Positions 9,230-19,202 of a DNA stretch of 64,000 nucleotides are shown piece by piece. A model generated the notes under the pieces. It did no database searches. It saw only the letters and a program-made list of their open reading frames with translations, and was not told where the DNA came from. How positions within the stretch are numbered: position 1 is the stretch's first letter; the number at the start of each line of letters is the position of its first letter. The translations under genes and the position numbers were made by a program. This stretch comes from Methanoregulaceae archaeon (lineage in GTDB: Archaea; Halobacteriota; Methanomicrobia; Methanomicrobiales; Methanospirillaceae): assembly GCA_015660885.1 (NCBI GenBank), contig JACTUB010000009.1, positions 32,355 to 96,354 on the forward strand, in the 5' to 3' direction.

Positions 9230-11185
9230 CTACTTTTCATGAAAGCGTTTCCCGCCCTCACGTAATCGTTCGTTTAGTTTCTTAATCTGTTCACGCAGGG
9301 CAATCGCCCGTTCAAAGTCAAGACTGTCTGCTGCATCCCGCATCTGCTTTTCAATCTCGATGACCACGTTGGGGATTTCTGTCCGGGGAACATGCCTGGT
9401 ATCCTTGACTTCAACTTCTTTTTCCTTGACCGGTTTCCTGATGGTCTGCGGGATGATGTGATGCTCTGAATTGTAAGCAACCTGGAGGTTACGCCGCCTT
9501 TTTGTCTCGGCAATCGCCCGCTTCATCGAATCGGTCATGACATCTGCATACAATACAACGTTCGCGTTGACGTTGCGCGCCGCACGACCAATAATCTGGA
9601 TCAAACTTCTTGCATCGCGGAGGAATCCCTCCTTATCCGCATCGAGTATGCCGATGAACCCGACCTCAGGGATATCCAGTCCTTCTCTCAGGAGATTGAT
9701 CCCGACGAGCACATCGAACTTTCCGAGCCGGAGCTCCCTAATGATTTCACTACGTTCGAGGGTCTCTATTTCAGAATGAAGGTATCTGGTCCGTATTCCC
9801 TGGTCTGCGAGAAACTCGGAGAGCTCTTCTGCAAGTCTTTTAGTGAGTGTTGTAACAAGTACCCGGTCACCCCGTTTGATAGTGGCCTTTACTTCGCGTA
9901 TTACATCATCTGTCTGACCCTCAATCGGGCGAACCTCAACCATGGGGTCCACAAGCCCGGTCGGGCGGATGATCTGCTCGACCAGCTGGGCTGATTTTTT
10001 TAACTCGTAATCACCGGGTGTTGCTGACACAAAGACCACATTACCCATATACTGCTCGAACTCGTGAAACTTCAACGGGCGATTGTCATATGCACTCGGA
10101 AGGCGGAAACCGTAATCAATCAGCGCCTTCTTCCGGGAGCGGTCACCGTTGAACATGCCATGAAGCTGGGGGATGGTCTGGTGGCTCTCATCAATGAATA
10201 TCAGAAAATCATCGGGGAAATAATCAAGGAGACAGTAGGGTTTCTCTCCTGCTTTCCTTCCATCGAAATGCCGGGAGTAATTCTCTATCCCTTTGCATGA
10301 ACCGGTCTCCTCGATCATTTCAAGATCGAAATTTGTCCGCTGTTCGAGCCGGTGCGCCTCGATCATCCCAAGTGTTGGGAGAACTTCATCAAGTTCCTTG
10401 CGGATCGATGCAATTGCCGCTTTCCGGGTGCCTTCCGGGGTGACAAAGTGGCGGGCCGGGTAGACATAGAAATACCTCATTTCCTCTTTTTTTGTACCCG
10501 TGTTTTTGTCTACCTCGCGGATACGTTCAATCTCATCGCCGAACATCTCAATCCGGATAATGTTGTTGAAGTACCCGGGAACTATATCGATAATGTCCCC
10601 TTTGACCCGGAACCTGCCGGGCATCAGTTCGAGGTCGTTTCTCTCAAAGAGGATATCGATAAGCCGGCCTATGATGTCGTTCCGGGTAATTTTCTGGCCT
10701 ACGGAAAGCTCAAACCCCATATTCCGGAAATTCTCTGGATTACCAAGGCCGAAGATACAGGAGACCGAGGCGACGATGATCACGTCCCGCCTGAACGAAA
10801 GCGAGGCAGTGGCTGAGAGGCGTAACATCTCTATTTTGGGATTGATAGCAGAGTCCTTCTCGATATACTGATCCTTTGCAGGGATGTAGGATTCCGGCTG
10901 GTAGTAATCGTAATAGGAGACAAAGTATTCGACCCGGTTATGCGGGAAGAAATCGGAGAATTCCTGGTACAGCTGGGCTGCAAGGGTCTTGTTATGGGCG
11001 AGTACAAGTGAAGGTCTGTTGCCAGCTGCGATCACGTTTGCCATGGTAAACGTCTTACCCGAGCCAGTAACGCCCAACAGTGTCTGGAACTGGTCATTGT
11101 TTTCCAGTCCATCGATTAATTTTCTTATTGCTTCCGGTTGTGAGCCGGCGGGAGCAAAACTGGAGGTGAGCTGGTACTCTGTCAT
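9230..11185 (-). CDS. uvrB: Excinuclease ABC subunit B (UvrB)
   Basis: 651 residues. DNA-damage verification helicase of bacterial-type nucleotide excision repair; works with UvrA and UvrC, which are not in the window. Walker A GVTGSGKT is at residues 38-45; the beta-hairpin region YYDYYQPESY, the DEAD-like IDESHQT, helicase motifs V-VI including LLREGLDIPE and QIIGRAARN, and a C-terminal UVR domain (QMRDAADSLDFERA and following) are all visible. Full length. Presence in archaea reflects old acquisition from bacteria, known for methanogens. A TATA-like box at 11208-11218 fits a leaderless mRNA. Confidence 0.97.
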   Translation of the reverse strand: MTEYQLTSSFAPAGSQPEAIRKLIDGLENNDQFQTLLGVTGSGKTFTMANVIAAGNRPSLVLAHNKTLAAQLYQEFSDFFPHNRVEYFVSYYDYYQPESYIPAKDQYIEKDSAINPKIEMLRLSATASLSFRRDVIIVASVSCIFGLGNPENFRNMGFELSVGQKITRNDIIGRLIDILFERNDLELMPGRFRVKGDIIDIVPGYFNNIIRIEMFGDEIERIREVDKNTGTKKEEMRYFYVYPARHFVTPEGTRKAAIASIRKELDEVLPTLGMIEAHRLEQRTNFDLEMIEETGSCKGIENYSRHFDGRKAGEKPYCLLDYFPDDFLIFIDESHQTIPQLHGMFNGDRSRKKALIDYGFRLPSAYDNRPLKFHEFEQYMGNVVFVSATPGDYELKKSAQLVEQIIRPTGLVDPMVEVRPIEGQTDDVIREVKATIKRGDRVLVTTLTKRLAEELSEFLADQGIRTRYLHSEIETLERSEIIRELRLGKFDVLVGINLLREGLDIPEVGFIGILDADKEGFLRDARSLIQIIGRAARNVNANVVLYADVMTDSMKRAIAETKRRRNLQVAYNSEHHIIPQTIRKPVKEKEVEVKDTRHVPRTEIPNVVIEIEKQMRDAADSLDFERAIALREQIKKLNERLREGGKRFHEK

Positions 11186-11207
11186 GAGTGCTTAGGATTT
11201 CGGATGC

Positions 11208-11218
11208 GTATATTAAAA
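11208..11218 (-). promoter_or_regulatory. TATA-like promoter of uvrB
   Basis: The minus strand reads TTTTAATATAC, centred about 27 bases before the uvrB ATG at 11185, as expected for an archaeal core promoter producing a nearly leaderless transcript. Confidence 0.5.
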
Positions 11219-11434
11219 GGAATCGGGTTGAGGCAGGAAAATAGGGGGGATCCGATGTAAAATCACAAAAATAACCTAGTTTATTATTATAATCATCGTA
11301 TAGAAGGTGCTGGGCAGGTATCTGGTATTCACGACAGGATGTTGCGTGATATATTTTCCGAATAAAATATCCAAATTGGAAAAAAAGAGGAAATCTGTTC
11401 CTATAAAGAAGAAAGATCCGTAAAAGGAATCTAT

Positions 11435-12727
11435 CTACTTCGGTTTATAATGCCCCCACTTCTCCAGCGCCTCTTTAAGTTCTTTTGACTTCTTTGCCTT
11501 TTCTTCGAGGCTGATACCCTCCTGCCATGCTTCGATTGCCTGCATAGTCGCTTGCGCCCCGGCGCGGGTACCCCTCGGGTGTCCGTGAATACCACCGCTT
11601 ACGAGGAGTACAAGTTCATTACCATATATGTTCAGCACATCAGGTACAAGTCCTGGATGGAGACCACCGGAAGAGACGGGAAATGCTGATTTGATCCTGC
11701 CCCAGTCCTGCTCCAGGAGCATCCCCTCGACAGCAGGGGTTTTCTTCTCCCGCAGAACATCAGCAAGGGCTACGGCTTCCCTTTTTGTCCCGGTCAGTTT
11801 GCCAACTGCCGTACCCGTATGAATCTGGGATACTCCTATGAGCCGCATAAGTTTTGCGAGGACCTGCATAGTGATACCATGCTTTTTATTCCGATCAAAC
11901 GTTGCATGCATCGCCCTGTGTGCATGGATCGCGAGACCGAGATCGGAGCAGTAGTCCCGCATCGTCATAACACTTGCGGTCCCCGCAACGACTACATCAA
12001 TCATTGCGTAGTTCCAGCTATACTCCGCCAGGAGATCTGCCCTTTTTTTCATGGTTTCTGTGTCGGCGGATATATTGAGGAACGCAGATTTTTTCTCCCC
12101 GGTCTCTTGTTCTGCCTTGTCACGCGTCTTCGAGAGCATTTTTACCCTTTCTTCAAACCGGTTAAAGGGGGTCGACGTGAGGTTCTCGTCATCCTTAACA
12201 AAATCGAATCCACCCATCCAGGTCTCGTAACCGACCTCTGCATGTTCCTGTGCGGAAAACCCGATCTTAGGCTTGGGTACAGCGCCTGTCAAGGGGCGTT
12301 TGATGACCTTCATCATTTTCCTGATTCCGTCATTGCCAAAATGCGGACCTTTGAAATGATTAAGATATGCCTGGGGTAAAGCGACATCGATCAAACGCAG
12401 GTTTCTCACCGCCTTCATTCCAAAGACGTTCCCCGCGATCCCACTCAGAAGCTGGACCGCGTTACCCTCCTCCCAGAGTGCAAGAGGATATGCAATTTTT
12501 ACTACATTTCCTTCGATATCAAATGCTTTTGCCTCAAGACTTTTCATACGGGGCGGAAGAGTATGGGGTGTTGTCCATGTGCCTGTCGAACTTTCCGATG
12601 CAATCCTTCCCGCAGCTTCCTTACTCCGGATCCCGGCAGCAGGTTCAAAATAAAACAGGCAGATGAGGTCATCAGATTCAGGAGTGTAGTCCAGGTTAAC
12701 AAATTCTTTGTACCAGTCAATTGTCAT
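11435..12727 (-). CDS. rbcL: Ribulose-1,5-bisphosphate carboxylase, form III
   Basis: 430 residues. Archaeal RuBisCO large chain; in archaea it works in the AMP/nucleoside pathway or the reductive hexulose-phosphate pathway, combining CO2 with ribulose bisphosphate to give two 3-phosphoglycerates. The catalytic lysine is in GAVPKPKIG (Lys152); the carbamylated lysine and metal ligands are in GGFDFVKDDEN (Lys178, Asp180, Glu181); the His in HAHRAMHAT, and the phosphate-binding GGIHGHPRGTRAGA region are intact. No small subunit, activase or phosphoribulokinase is next to it. The catalytic residues argue against a RuBisCO-like protein. hxlB at 20104 is consistent with the hexulose-phosphate link. 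Confidence 0.95.
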   Translation of the reverse strand: MTIDWYKEFVNLDYTPESDDLICLFYFEPAAGIRSKEAAGRIASESSTGTWTTPHTLPPRMKSLEAKAFDIEGNVVKIAYPLALWEEGNAVQLLSGIAGNVFGMKAVRNLRLIDVALPQAYLNHFKGPHFGNDGIRKMMKVIKRPLTGAVPKPKIGFSAQEHAEVGYETWMGGFDFVKDDENLTSTPFNRFEERVKMLSKTRDKAEQETGEKKSAFLNISADTETMKKRADLLAEYSWNYAMIDVVVAGTASVMTMRDYCSDLGLAIHAHRAMHATFDRNKKHGITMQVLAKLMRLIGVSQIHTGTAVGKLTGTKREAVALADVLREKKTPAVEGMLLEQDWGRIKSAFPVSSGGLHPGLVPDVLNIYGNELVLLVSGGIHGHPRGTRAGAQATMQAIEAWQEGISLEEKAKKSKELKEALEKWGHYKPK

Positions 12728-12872
12728 AGCTGTTCCCGTACTACCAAGGTAACCAATAGTAAAAAAAGTTCATGGTAGCAGACAAAGAGAAGACCCTTCT
12801 TAGTAGAAAATCCAAAAATAGATCAAGCGAAGAGATATCTGCGGAGATGACTGCTGATCGACAACAAGATTA

Positions 12873-13802
12873 TCATATCAGCCGTATGAGATTTTCCCGT
12901 CCTTTTTTTATCTTTTGGATAATACCGCGTTTATGGAGGTCGTTGAGGGTTGCACTCACCGTTGATTTGGGCAGTCCCAGGTTTTTCACGATCTCCGACT
13001 GGTACTGTTCTCCACCGGTTTTTTTCAATAACTGTATAATCTTCTCTTCAATACTGATAATGTCCGTTTCAGATAACTGGACTGCCGTTTCGTCAGGGTC
13101 ATCCGCTTCACGGCTACGTTTTTTTGAAATGATCACAATAACCCCCAGAATAACAAAAAAGACAACGCCCGATCCCAAAAGAACCCAAAACAAGGGAAGG
13201 CCGGATTTTTCAAAGACCAAATGGGGTTCGCCTGCCCCGAATGAACGCAGACCGTACCAGATAAGTCCGTCCTGCAACTGGTCTGGTGCAGGTTCGGCGA
13301 CACTGACCGTATACCCTGAGGGATACCGGACGATGAGGGTGTTTTCTTTTGCCAGGTACAACCCACCTGCTAATGCGTCACCCATTGTAAGGTCGTTTCC
13401 TGTTGTTTTTGCAAAACCTCTCCAGCTGAACGAATAAAACACAACCCCATATCGACCCGTGGGGGAAGTCTGGATGACAGCATCACCGGCAAAATCGGCA
13501 ATTTCCATGGGTCGGGAAGTAGCAGCGGCGGCCTGTGCTGCAGAATGCTGCATGAGATCCTGAAACTGGGGAAGGTAGGTTGACGATACATTATTAGCAT
13601 AGGTATCAAACATTTCAACGTCGTCATCGGATGCGAGAAGCGTCCGGTACTCCACATGCCATAACGCTGTACCATCCTCCTGGATTGCAATAGCGTACGT
13701 TATTGATGATTCCGGTGGAGCAGGTGCCGCGTCTGCAATTAGAGGAAGGCAGATCAGGATCGCCATGAGAGTAACAATGCTGAACCGGGTCACATAATCC
13801 AT
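12873..13802 (-). CDS. Membrane-anchored winged-helix transcriptional regulator
   Basis: 309 residues. An N-terminal signal sequence (hydrophobic stretch about 8-24, then AAPAPP) leads to an extracytoplasmic domain of about 180 residues. A single membrane segment follows at about 205-228 (PLFWVLLGSG to VIIISKK), then an acidic linker. The cytoplasmic C-terminus is a MarR/ArsR-like winged helix (IEEKIIQLLKKTGG, YQSEIVKNLGLPKSTVSATL, RGIIQKIKKGR). This arrangement suggests direct signal transduction from outside to DNA. The consensus-like AGGTGATCC touches the ATG, so the GTG three codons later is an alternative start. A TATA-like ATTTTATACT lies upstream on the minus strand near 13840. Ligand and target genes are unknown; it may be mono-cistronic. 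Confidence 0.8.
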   Translation of the reverse strand: MDYVTRFSIVTLMAILICLPLIADAAPAPPESSITYAIAIQEDGTALWHVEYRTLLASDDDVEMFDTYANNVSSTYLPQFQDLMQHSAAQAAAATSRPMEIADFAGDAVIQTSPTGRYGVVFYSFSWRGFAKTTGNDLTMGDALAGGLYLAKENTLIVRYPSGYTVSVAEPAPDQLQDGLIWYGLRSFGAGEPHLVFEKSGLPLFWVLLGSGVVFFVILGVIVIISKKRSREADDPDETAVQLSETDIISIEEKIIQLLKKTGGEQYQSEIVKNLGLPKSTVSATLNDLHKRGIIQKIKKGRENLIRLI

Positions 13803-13911
13803 GGATCACCTGTCTGTTGTTTATTATTGCTCAGAAGTATAAAATGTAATGAGAAATTTTGAATTAATCCTGTGATATTTTAGGGGAATTACAGGTCGCG
13901 TGACTTCTTAC

Positions 13912-14681
13912 TCACGTCCCTTTTTTTCCGTGCTCTTCCCTGTTTTCGGGTTTGGGGGTGATTGTAGTGTTAACCGCAATCGTATCTTTTTGATTTTTCA
14001 TCCTTTCCTGGTTCTCCTTTCTGTCCTGGACTAAGGTTTTGGCGTGAGTGCTGTTATTCTCAACGGCCCGGGTCGGCTCCCTGATGTCCAGACTCTCGAC
14101 ATTGAGGAGTGTCTTATTATCCTTTCTCATGGAACGGGTGAATTTCATTTCTGACTTCTGCTCAAATTTCTGTCCGAGTAAAAGGCTGTTGTTGTAAGCG
14201 GGGTAAGACTTGTATTATCCGGATGAGAGAGCAAAAGATTGGCAAGGACGGCCTGGTGTAAGGTGATCATTTCCTAGGCATGCAGCAGCCCGGTTTCATT
14301 TGATCCAAAGAACATTAAGGATCTTTCTGTCAGGTTCAGTTTCTGCCGGTACAGTTCCTGCACCCGTTCTGCTGAGTCGGTCCTGTCAAGATCCAGTTCC
14401 CTCCGCACTTCAGCAATGCGGAGTTGTGCATGGTCAACCTCCTTTTCTATCCTCTGAGTACTATTGAATGCTAACGTCTCATCAAGATCTTCCATGGCAA
14501 CCTTCAGCCCGTATAAGGGGCTATCTGCACCGATGGGGCCGTTAAATGGCTTAATGTCATTTGAGACGAAATCCACACCCTGTACATTTGTTGAATTGTT
14601 CTCTCGCACAGCAGCTGTCCCGATACTAAAGACTAAGGCTATGAGAAATATTCCTACAAGAATAATTTGCTTTTTTCTCAT
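13912..14681 (-). pseudogene. DUF5667-like secreted protein, broken by a TAG stop and a frameshift
   Basis: The first part (14681 to 14274) encodes a signal peptide (MRKKQIILVGIFLIALVFS) and a DUF5667-type segment with DSPLYGLKVAMEDLDETL and charged helices. It ends at TAG (14274-14276). Translation in the same frame continues past the TAG as EMITLHQAVLANLLLSHPDN, typical of the family. At the G4/C4 run 14200-14203 the frame shifts, and the shifted frame reads PAYNNSLLLGQKFEQKSEMK into the 78-residue tail (13912-14148). So one gene is split by two lesions. Either it is decaying or both are sequence errors. Two separate lesions favour decay. Pyrrolysine read-through is unlikely. Confidence 0.75.
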
Positions 14682-15247
14682 ATGCTGTCACATATCAGCG
14701 TGTGCCGTTGGACGAATGTAGCATTTCCGGAGGATTAGGTATGACTATGGTTCGGGAGAAACCAGATAGTCTGAACGTTCCTCAATTTCCCAGGAAATGT
14801 CCCGGATGGTTCAGAATTTAAAATGAAGCAATAATTCGCGAGATGTGATTGAAGAAAGAATTTTAGGGTACTTTCACTGGTACAGAAGTGAGAATTTTCT
14901 CGAACGCGCATACTAAGAAAATTCCTTTTTATCCTTTAGCATTAGGGAGCAAATAACTGATTTTTCTAAATCTGTTGCACCAATTCGGAAACAAAAAATG
15001 AAATGAGGAATATCCTCCAATGATCTCGCGGGCGGGAAGCGTTTTGTCTTTCCGAAAAACTAAAGGAACTGATTACGATAAAAAATCGGGATCGCCTGCC
15101 CTGCACGACGAGATGTTTTTCAATAAATAATTATAGCTGAAAGTTTACGTACTTGTTCAAGAAAGAATAGTACCATCCTGCAGAATCCCTCATGGTTGGG
15201 AAAACTTTAAAAACGTTTCTCCCTCCTGACCTTACAAAAGAGTAGAC
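14682..15247. other. Intergenic region, 566 bases
   Basis: Lies between the broken DUF5667 gene and the triple-PAS kinase, which are divergent. AT-rich in part. The only signal I can support is a TATA-like CTTTAAAAA at 15205-15213, placed to start the kinase transcript near 15236. No convincing coding frame, tRNA fold or repeat was seen. Confidence 0.5.
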
Positions 15248-17134
15248 ATGCCAGCAGACAAAACCCGCGCTCCAAAAGATAAGAAAGACACGGTACTTAC
15301 AGCACTGCGTGCATCTGAAAAAAAATATCGTACTATTTTTGAAAATGCCAGTATACCCACCATAATAATTGAAAAAGATGCAAAAATTTCTCTGGCCAAC
15401 AACAAATTCCTGCAACTGATTGGCTTCAGCCAGAAGGAAATCGAGGGAAAGAAAAAATGGACGGAATTTATCGCGCCGGAAATGGTTGACAAACTTACAA
15501 AGTTCCTTGCCGATTGCAGAGCGATGACGGAGCAGGCTCCCAGGCAATATTTTGTAAGTCTTTTGGACAGGAAAAAACAGAACCGGTACGTATCCCTTAA
15601 TGCCGCTGTAATCCCAAGGACACAACGCTTAATATTATCCTTTTTCGAAGTTCCCCGTGATCCACAAAGGGAGAATGAATTCGAATACGAAAATCTGCAG
15701 ATGTCCGGGGTTATCTATTATATTCCTGAGCCCACATTTGCAATTGACCGAAATGGGAGAATCGTTGCATGGAACCGGGCAATCGAGGAGTTAACCGGGA
15801 TTTTAGCTGCAGACATCATTAGGAAGGGCAGCAATGAGTATGCCATTCCCTTCTTCAGGGAACGCCGGCCGATGATCATAGACCTGATCTTTGCGTCCGA
15901 CCTGGATATTGAGAAGAGGGGGTATCGGGAAATTCAATGGACAGGAAATACCCTGTCCGCAGAAACAACGGTGATAACTCCAGACGGAAAATCCAAAATT
16001 ATCCGCGAAATTGCCTCACCAGTTTTCAGCAGGTCCGGAGAACTTGCCGGTGCAATAGAATCGATCACCGATGTCACCACGCCAAGACAACAGGAAACCG
16101 ACCTGAAGATTTCCGAGTCAAGATGCAGAACTATCCTGGAAAATACCGGTTCGGCAATTGCAATCATTGAAGAGAATGCAACAATCTCCTATATCAACCC
16201 TGAGTTTGAGAAGATCATCGGTTATGTCAGGGACGAAGTAGAAGGGAAGAAAAAGTGGACTGAGTTTGTTGCTCCAAAAGAACTGGAACGGATGCAGAAA
16301 TACGAATATGAGTGTCGGATTAACCCAAAAATCGCGACGGCAAACAATGAATTCCAGTTCATCCGCTTCGATGGCCAACTGCGGTACGGATCGCTGACGA
16401 TGACCCCGATTCCGGATACGGGAATGTTGATCCTGTCACTCGTCGACACCAGCGATAAGGTACAGGAAGAAGACGCTCTCCAGAGAGCTAATAAAAAACT
16501 GAATGTATTCAGCTGCATCACCCGCCATGAGATTCTGAACCATTTAACAGTCGTGAAAGGATATATCGAACTCTCAAGAGAACAGGTACGCGACCCTGCT
16601 TTCCTGCTCAGATCCTTTGATAAGGAGCTGGCAGCGGCAAATGCCATCCAGAACCTGATCACCTTCACCCGGGATTATCAGAATATTGGAATACAACCAC
16701 CGGCATGGTACAACCTCACCGGGTTGATCAAAACGGCAGCTGCCAGTGTGCGTACGGGATTGATTACCCTTTCAGTCGATACCGACCGGGTAGAGATATA
16801 TGCCGATCATCTGCTCGAGAGAGTATTTTTTCACCTCATTGACAATGCCGTCCGTTATGGCAGGCAGATCAAGAACATCAGGTTCTTCTGTGAGGAGTCA
16901 TTTGAAGAACTGCTCGTGATCTGTGAGGATGATGGGATAGGTATCCCACCCGATGCAAAAGAGAAGACATTCAACCGCCAGTTTTTCCAGAATACGGGTC
17001 TTGATATGTACCTGTCACGGCAGATCCTGTCCATTACCGATATGACCATACAGGAGACAGGGATATATGGCACCGGTGCACGTTTTGAAATACGGGTACC
17101 CAAAGGGGCATACCGGTTCATCAGCTCCTCATGA
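15248..17134 (+). CDS. Soluble sensor histidine kinase with three PAS domains
   Basis: 628 residues, no membrane segment. PAS domains at about 22-135 (KKYRTIFENASIP), 152-275 (PEPTFAIDRNGRIVAWN) and 288-405 (ILENTGSAIAIIEEN); the first and third share the unusual EGKKKWTEF(I/V)AP. The phosphoacceptor motif TRHEILNH (His427) follows, then the ATPase domain with FHLIDNAVRYG and EDDGIGIP. It ends in GARFEIRVPKGAYRF, as does the kinase at 2463-3935, so the two share a kinase core. Cytoplasmic sensing of redox, gas or ligand is likely; no cofactor-binding residue can be assigned. No response regulator is adjacent. Confidence 0.88.
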   Translation: MPADKTRAPKDKKDTVLTALRASEKKYRTIFENASIPTIIIEKDAKISLANNKFLQLIGFSQKEIEGKKKWTEFIAPEMVDKLTKFLADCRAMTEQAPRQYFVSLLDRKKQNRYVSLNAAVIPRTQRLILSFFEVPRDPQRENEFEYENLQMSGVIYYIPEPTFAIDRNGRIVAWNRAIEELTGILAADIIRKGSNEYAIPFFRERRPMIIDLIFASDLDIEKRGYREIQWTGNTLSAETTVITPDGKSKIIREIASPVFSRSGELAGAIESITDVTTPRQQETDLKISESRCRTILENTGSAIAIIEENATISYINPEFEKIIGYVRDEVEGKKKWTEFVAPKELERMQKYEYECRINPKIATANNEFQFIRFDGQLRYGSLTMTPIPDTGMLILSLVDTSDKVQEEDALQRANKKLNVFSCITRHEILNHLTVVKGYIELSREQVRDPAFLLRSFDKELAAANAIQNLITFTRDYQNIGIQPPAWYNLTGLIKTAAASVRTGLITLSVDTDRVEIYADHLLERVFFHLIDNAVRYGRQIKNIRFFCEESFEELLVICEDDGIGIPPDAKEKTFNRQFFQNTGLDMYLSRQILSITDMTIQETGIYGTGARFEIRVPKGAYRFISSS

Positions 17135-17381
17135 AATAAATACCCCTGATTTCGATGCACTGCAAAAGAGGCAAATTCCGGAACAAACCGGGATAAATAG
17201 GGTAATCCAGCCTGACAATCATCCGGGTTATTTTTACCGTAAGCATTTAGGCGGGCTCATCCATTCCTGTATGTTCTGGGACGCTCCAGCAGATCCAGCG
17301 CGAAGAAAAGAAAATTTCCTACCAGATTATTATCCTATTATTTACAAATAATATGATGTTTAACAGGAGCGCGAGAACTTT

Positions 17382-18005
17382 ATGCAAGAGGTGGAACAGG
17401 ATGCACATGAAAAACCCGGAACACGAATTCCGGGAAAAAAGATTTCGATTTTAGCAGGTGTTATTGTTGCAGTAATAATTATTGCAGTCATCTCAGCTTA
17501 CATAGTTTTTCAGTTACCAGGAAACAGCGAAAACTCAGTGAGCCCGGCAGCAACAAATTCTGCCTTACAACATCAGGTCTCTACTATACAACATCCCACA
17601 GAGTCTCAAACAATCCAGCAGCCCGGTACGTATGCAGTGAAAGAAACATTAAAAATACCAGTCGATTTTGTGCTCCAGCCCGGAGAACAGACTAGTTGCG
17701 GACTGACCTGCCGACAACTGGTTGCAACGATTACTAATACCGGGTACGAGACGGCCCACAATGTCTGTATTACTGTTGCGCTTCATAACAGCAGAACTGA
17801 GGTCATTAACCTGAATGGCAATCCCTTTATCAGACAATGCATTGGGAATATCTCAGGGGGACAGGCTAAAACCGAACCGATAACCGTTAATGCTGATTGT
17901 GGTGCATTTGCCACCAAATGCGTCGGGGAAACGCTGACTCTGCAGACACAGGTATCATCAGATGAAAAAACGATTCAGTTCCCGGATCAGCTGATAGCAG
18001 TGTAA
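17382..18005 (+). CDS. Single-pass membrane protein with exported beta-sandwich-like domain
   Basis: 207 residues, unrecognised. A charged cytoplasmic N-terminus (about 25 residues) is followed by one membrane segment at about 24-45 (ISILAGVIVAVIIIAVISAY), a Ser/Thr/Gln-rich linker, and a C-terminal domain of about 120 residues. The motif LVATITNTGYETAHNVCITVAL resembles CARDB-like or FxLYD-like adhesion folds that recognise conserved N-T-G. Four to six cysteines (Cys in QTSCGLTC, NVCI, RQCIG, DCGAFATKC) could form disulfides outside the cell. Codon choice looks coding throughout. Function unknown; related type IV pilin-like or surface proteins are common in Methanomicrobiales. Confidence 0.65.
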   Translation: MQEVEQDAHEKPGTRIPGKKISILAGVIVAVIIIAVISAYIVFQLPGNSENSVSPAATNSALQHQVSTIQHPTESQTIQQPGTYAVKETLKIPVDFVLQPGEQTSCGLTCRQLVATITNTGYETAHNVCITVALHNSRTEVINLNGNPFIRQCIGNISGGQAKTEPITVNADCGAFATKCVGETLTLQTQVSSDEKTIQFPDQLIAV

Positions 18006-18498
18006 GTTCGTCTGACTATATACCTGCTAAAGCAGGTGCATCGAGGTGTATGCCGGAAAACCCGGACTTTATTTTTAGGAAATACAGACTGGCGATGATG
18101 AATCTCCCCCGCACCTTTCTTAATAGCCGGGTTCATTGGAAAAGGACAGGCAAATCAGTTCCCGATCTTTTTCAAGCCCATAATTTTCTTCAGGGTTATT
18201 TCCGGTTCTTAAATGTCAGGGCAGTAGACTCTGCAGTTCCGGGTATTCACCATATACTTTCAGATTACACCTCCTTTACACCAGTATGCAGGGAATGCGG
18301 TCTGTAGTCTCTTTGAGACCTTTTTCTTGAATTCCCGAATTATGATCTCTCTCGTTGTATATCTTACATAAACAGATGCGATATCCGCACAAAGGTTGCC
18401 AGGTAGTGGATTAAATGAGGCGGTTGGATAAAAAGGACCTGCTGATCGTTCCCCAACATCCATTATTTAATTGGGTAAGATAACTCTGGTACTATAGC
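18006..18498. other. Intergenic region, 493 bases
   Basis: Short frames exist on both strands (for example 18050-18307) but none has a ribosome-binding site, family motif or convincing composition. I see no RNA gene or repeat here. Confidence 0.4.
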
Positions 18499-19155
18499 AT
18501 GAAAATTGCCGCATTCCAGCATACATCCAGTGAACCCCTTGGGTTTTTTAAATCTTTTTTTACTGAAAAGAACATTCCTTTTGAGTATATCCGGCTGTAT
18601 GAAACAAATGAAGTTCCAAAAACTGACGCTACCCATTTCATCTTCCTTGGCGGATCGATGAGCGTGAACGACGAACTGGAGTACCCGTTCCTGAAAGAAG
18701 AGAAGGAGTTTATACGGAGAGCCGTTAAGAACAAAAACCGGATTCTTGGCATCTGTCTTGGTGCCCAACTGATCGCTTCAGCATTAGGGGCGAATGTGTA
18801 TAAATACATACAGGAGACAGGCTGGCGCCAGATCCTGCTTGAACCCGTTCAGGGAGGAGTCTTCTCAACATTTCCGGATCGTTTTTTTGCGTTCCAGCTC
18901 CATGGGGAAACCTTCGATTTGCCGTTTAGAGGCAAACTTCTTTGTAGTGGTAAGAGAGTAAAAAATCAGGCATTCTTGTACAAGAACGCACTCGGGTTGC
19001 AGTTCCACCTTGAACTTACGGAGGAGATTCTACGGGACTGGATCAGAGATCTCAGACGCCCACAGCGAGAAAAAATTCTCCGCGAGACCCCACCGTATCT
19101 CGCAGAAAGCAACCGTCTCTGTCATTTGGTAGCAGAGGACTTTACCAGTCAATGA
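18499..19155 (+). CDS. Class I glutamine amidotransferase
   Basis: 218 residues. A stand-alone GATase1 domain related to GMP synthase and GuaA-like amidotransferases; it hydrolyses glutamine to deliver ammonia. The nucleophile elbow ILGICLGAQLIASALG carries Cys86, FQLHGETF lies before the C-terminal part, and the His-Glu pair is in LQFHLELTEE. All three catalytic residues are present. There is no adjacent synthetase domain, so the acceptor is unknown; similar proteins act in gamma-glutamyl cleavage or are uncharacterised. It is followed by a short open frame and a DUF5591 protein. Confidence 0.85.
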   Translation: MKIAAFQHTSSEPLGFFKSFFTEKNIPFEYIRLYETNEVPKTDATHFIFLGGSMSVNDELEYPFLKEEKEFIRRAVKNKNRILGICLGAQLIASALGANVYKYIQETGWRQILLEPVQGGVFSTFPDRFFAFQLHGETFDLPFRGKLLCSGKRVKNQAFLYKNALGLQFHLELTEEILRDWIRDLRRPQREKILRETPPYLAESNRLCHLVAEDFTSQ

Positions 19156-19202
19156 AAAATTAATTTTGGAGTAGCCCAGAGAAAATACATCCCTGAAAAA
19201 AT

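Noticed and set aside
12772..13437. Long plus-strand frame of 221 codons
   Set aside because: It is antisense to the membrane regulator (12873-13802), which has a signal peptide, membrane helix and winged helix; the plus frame shows no family pattern.
14274..14276. TAG read as pyrrolysine
   Set aside because: The same gene is also frameshifted, no pyl genes are visible, and this order normally lacks the pyrrolysine system.
18050..18307. Plus-strand 85-codon frame
   Set aside because: No upstream signal and no family features.
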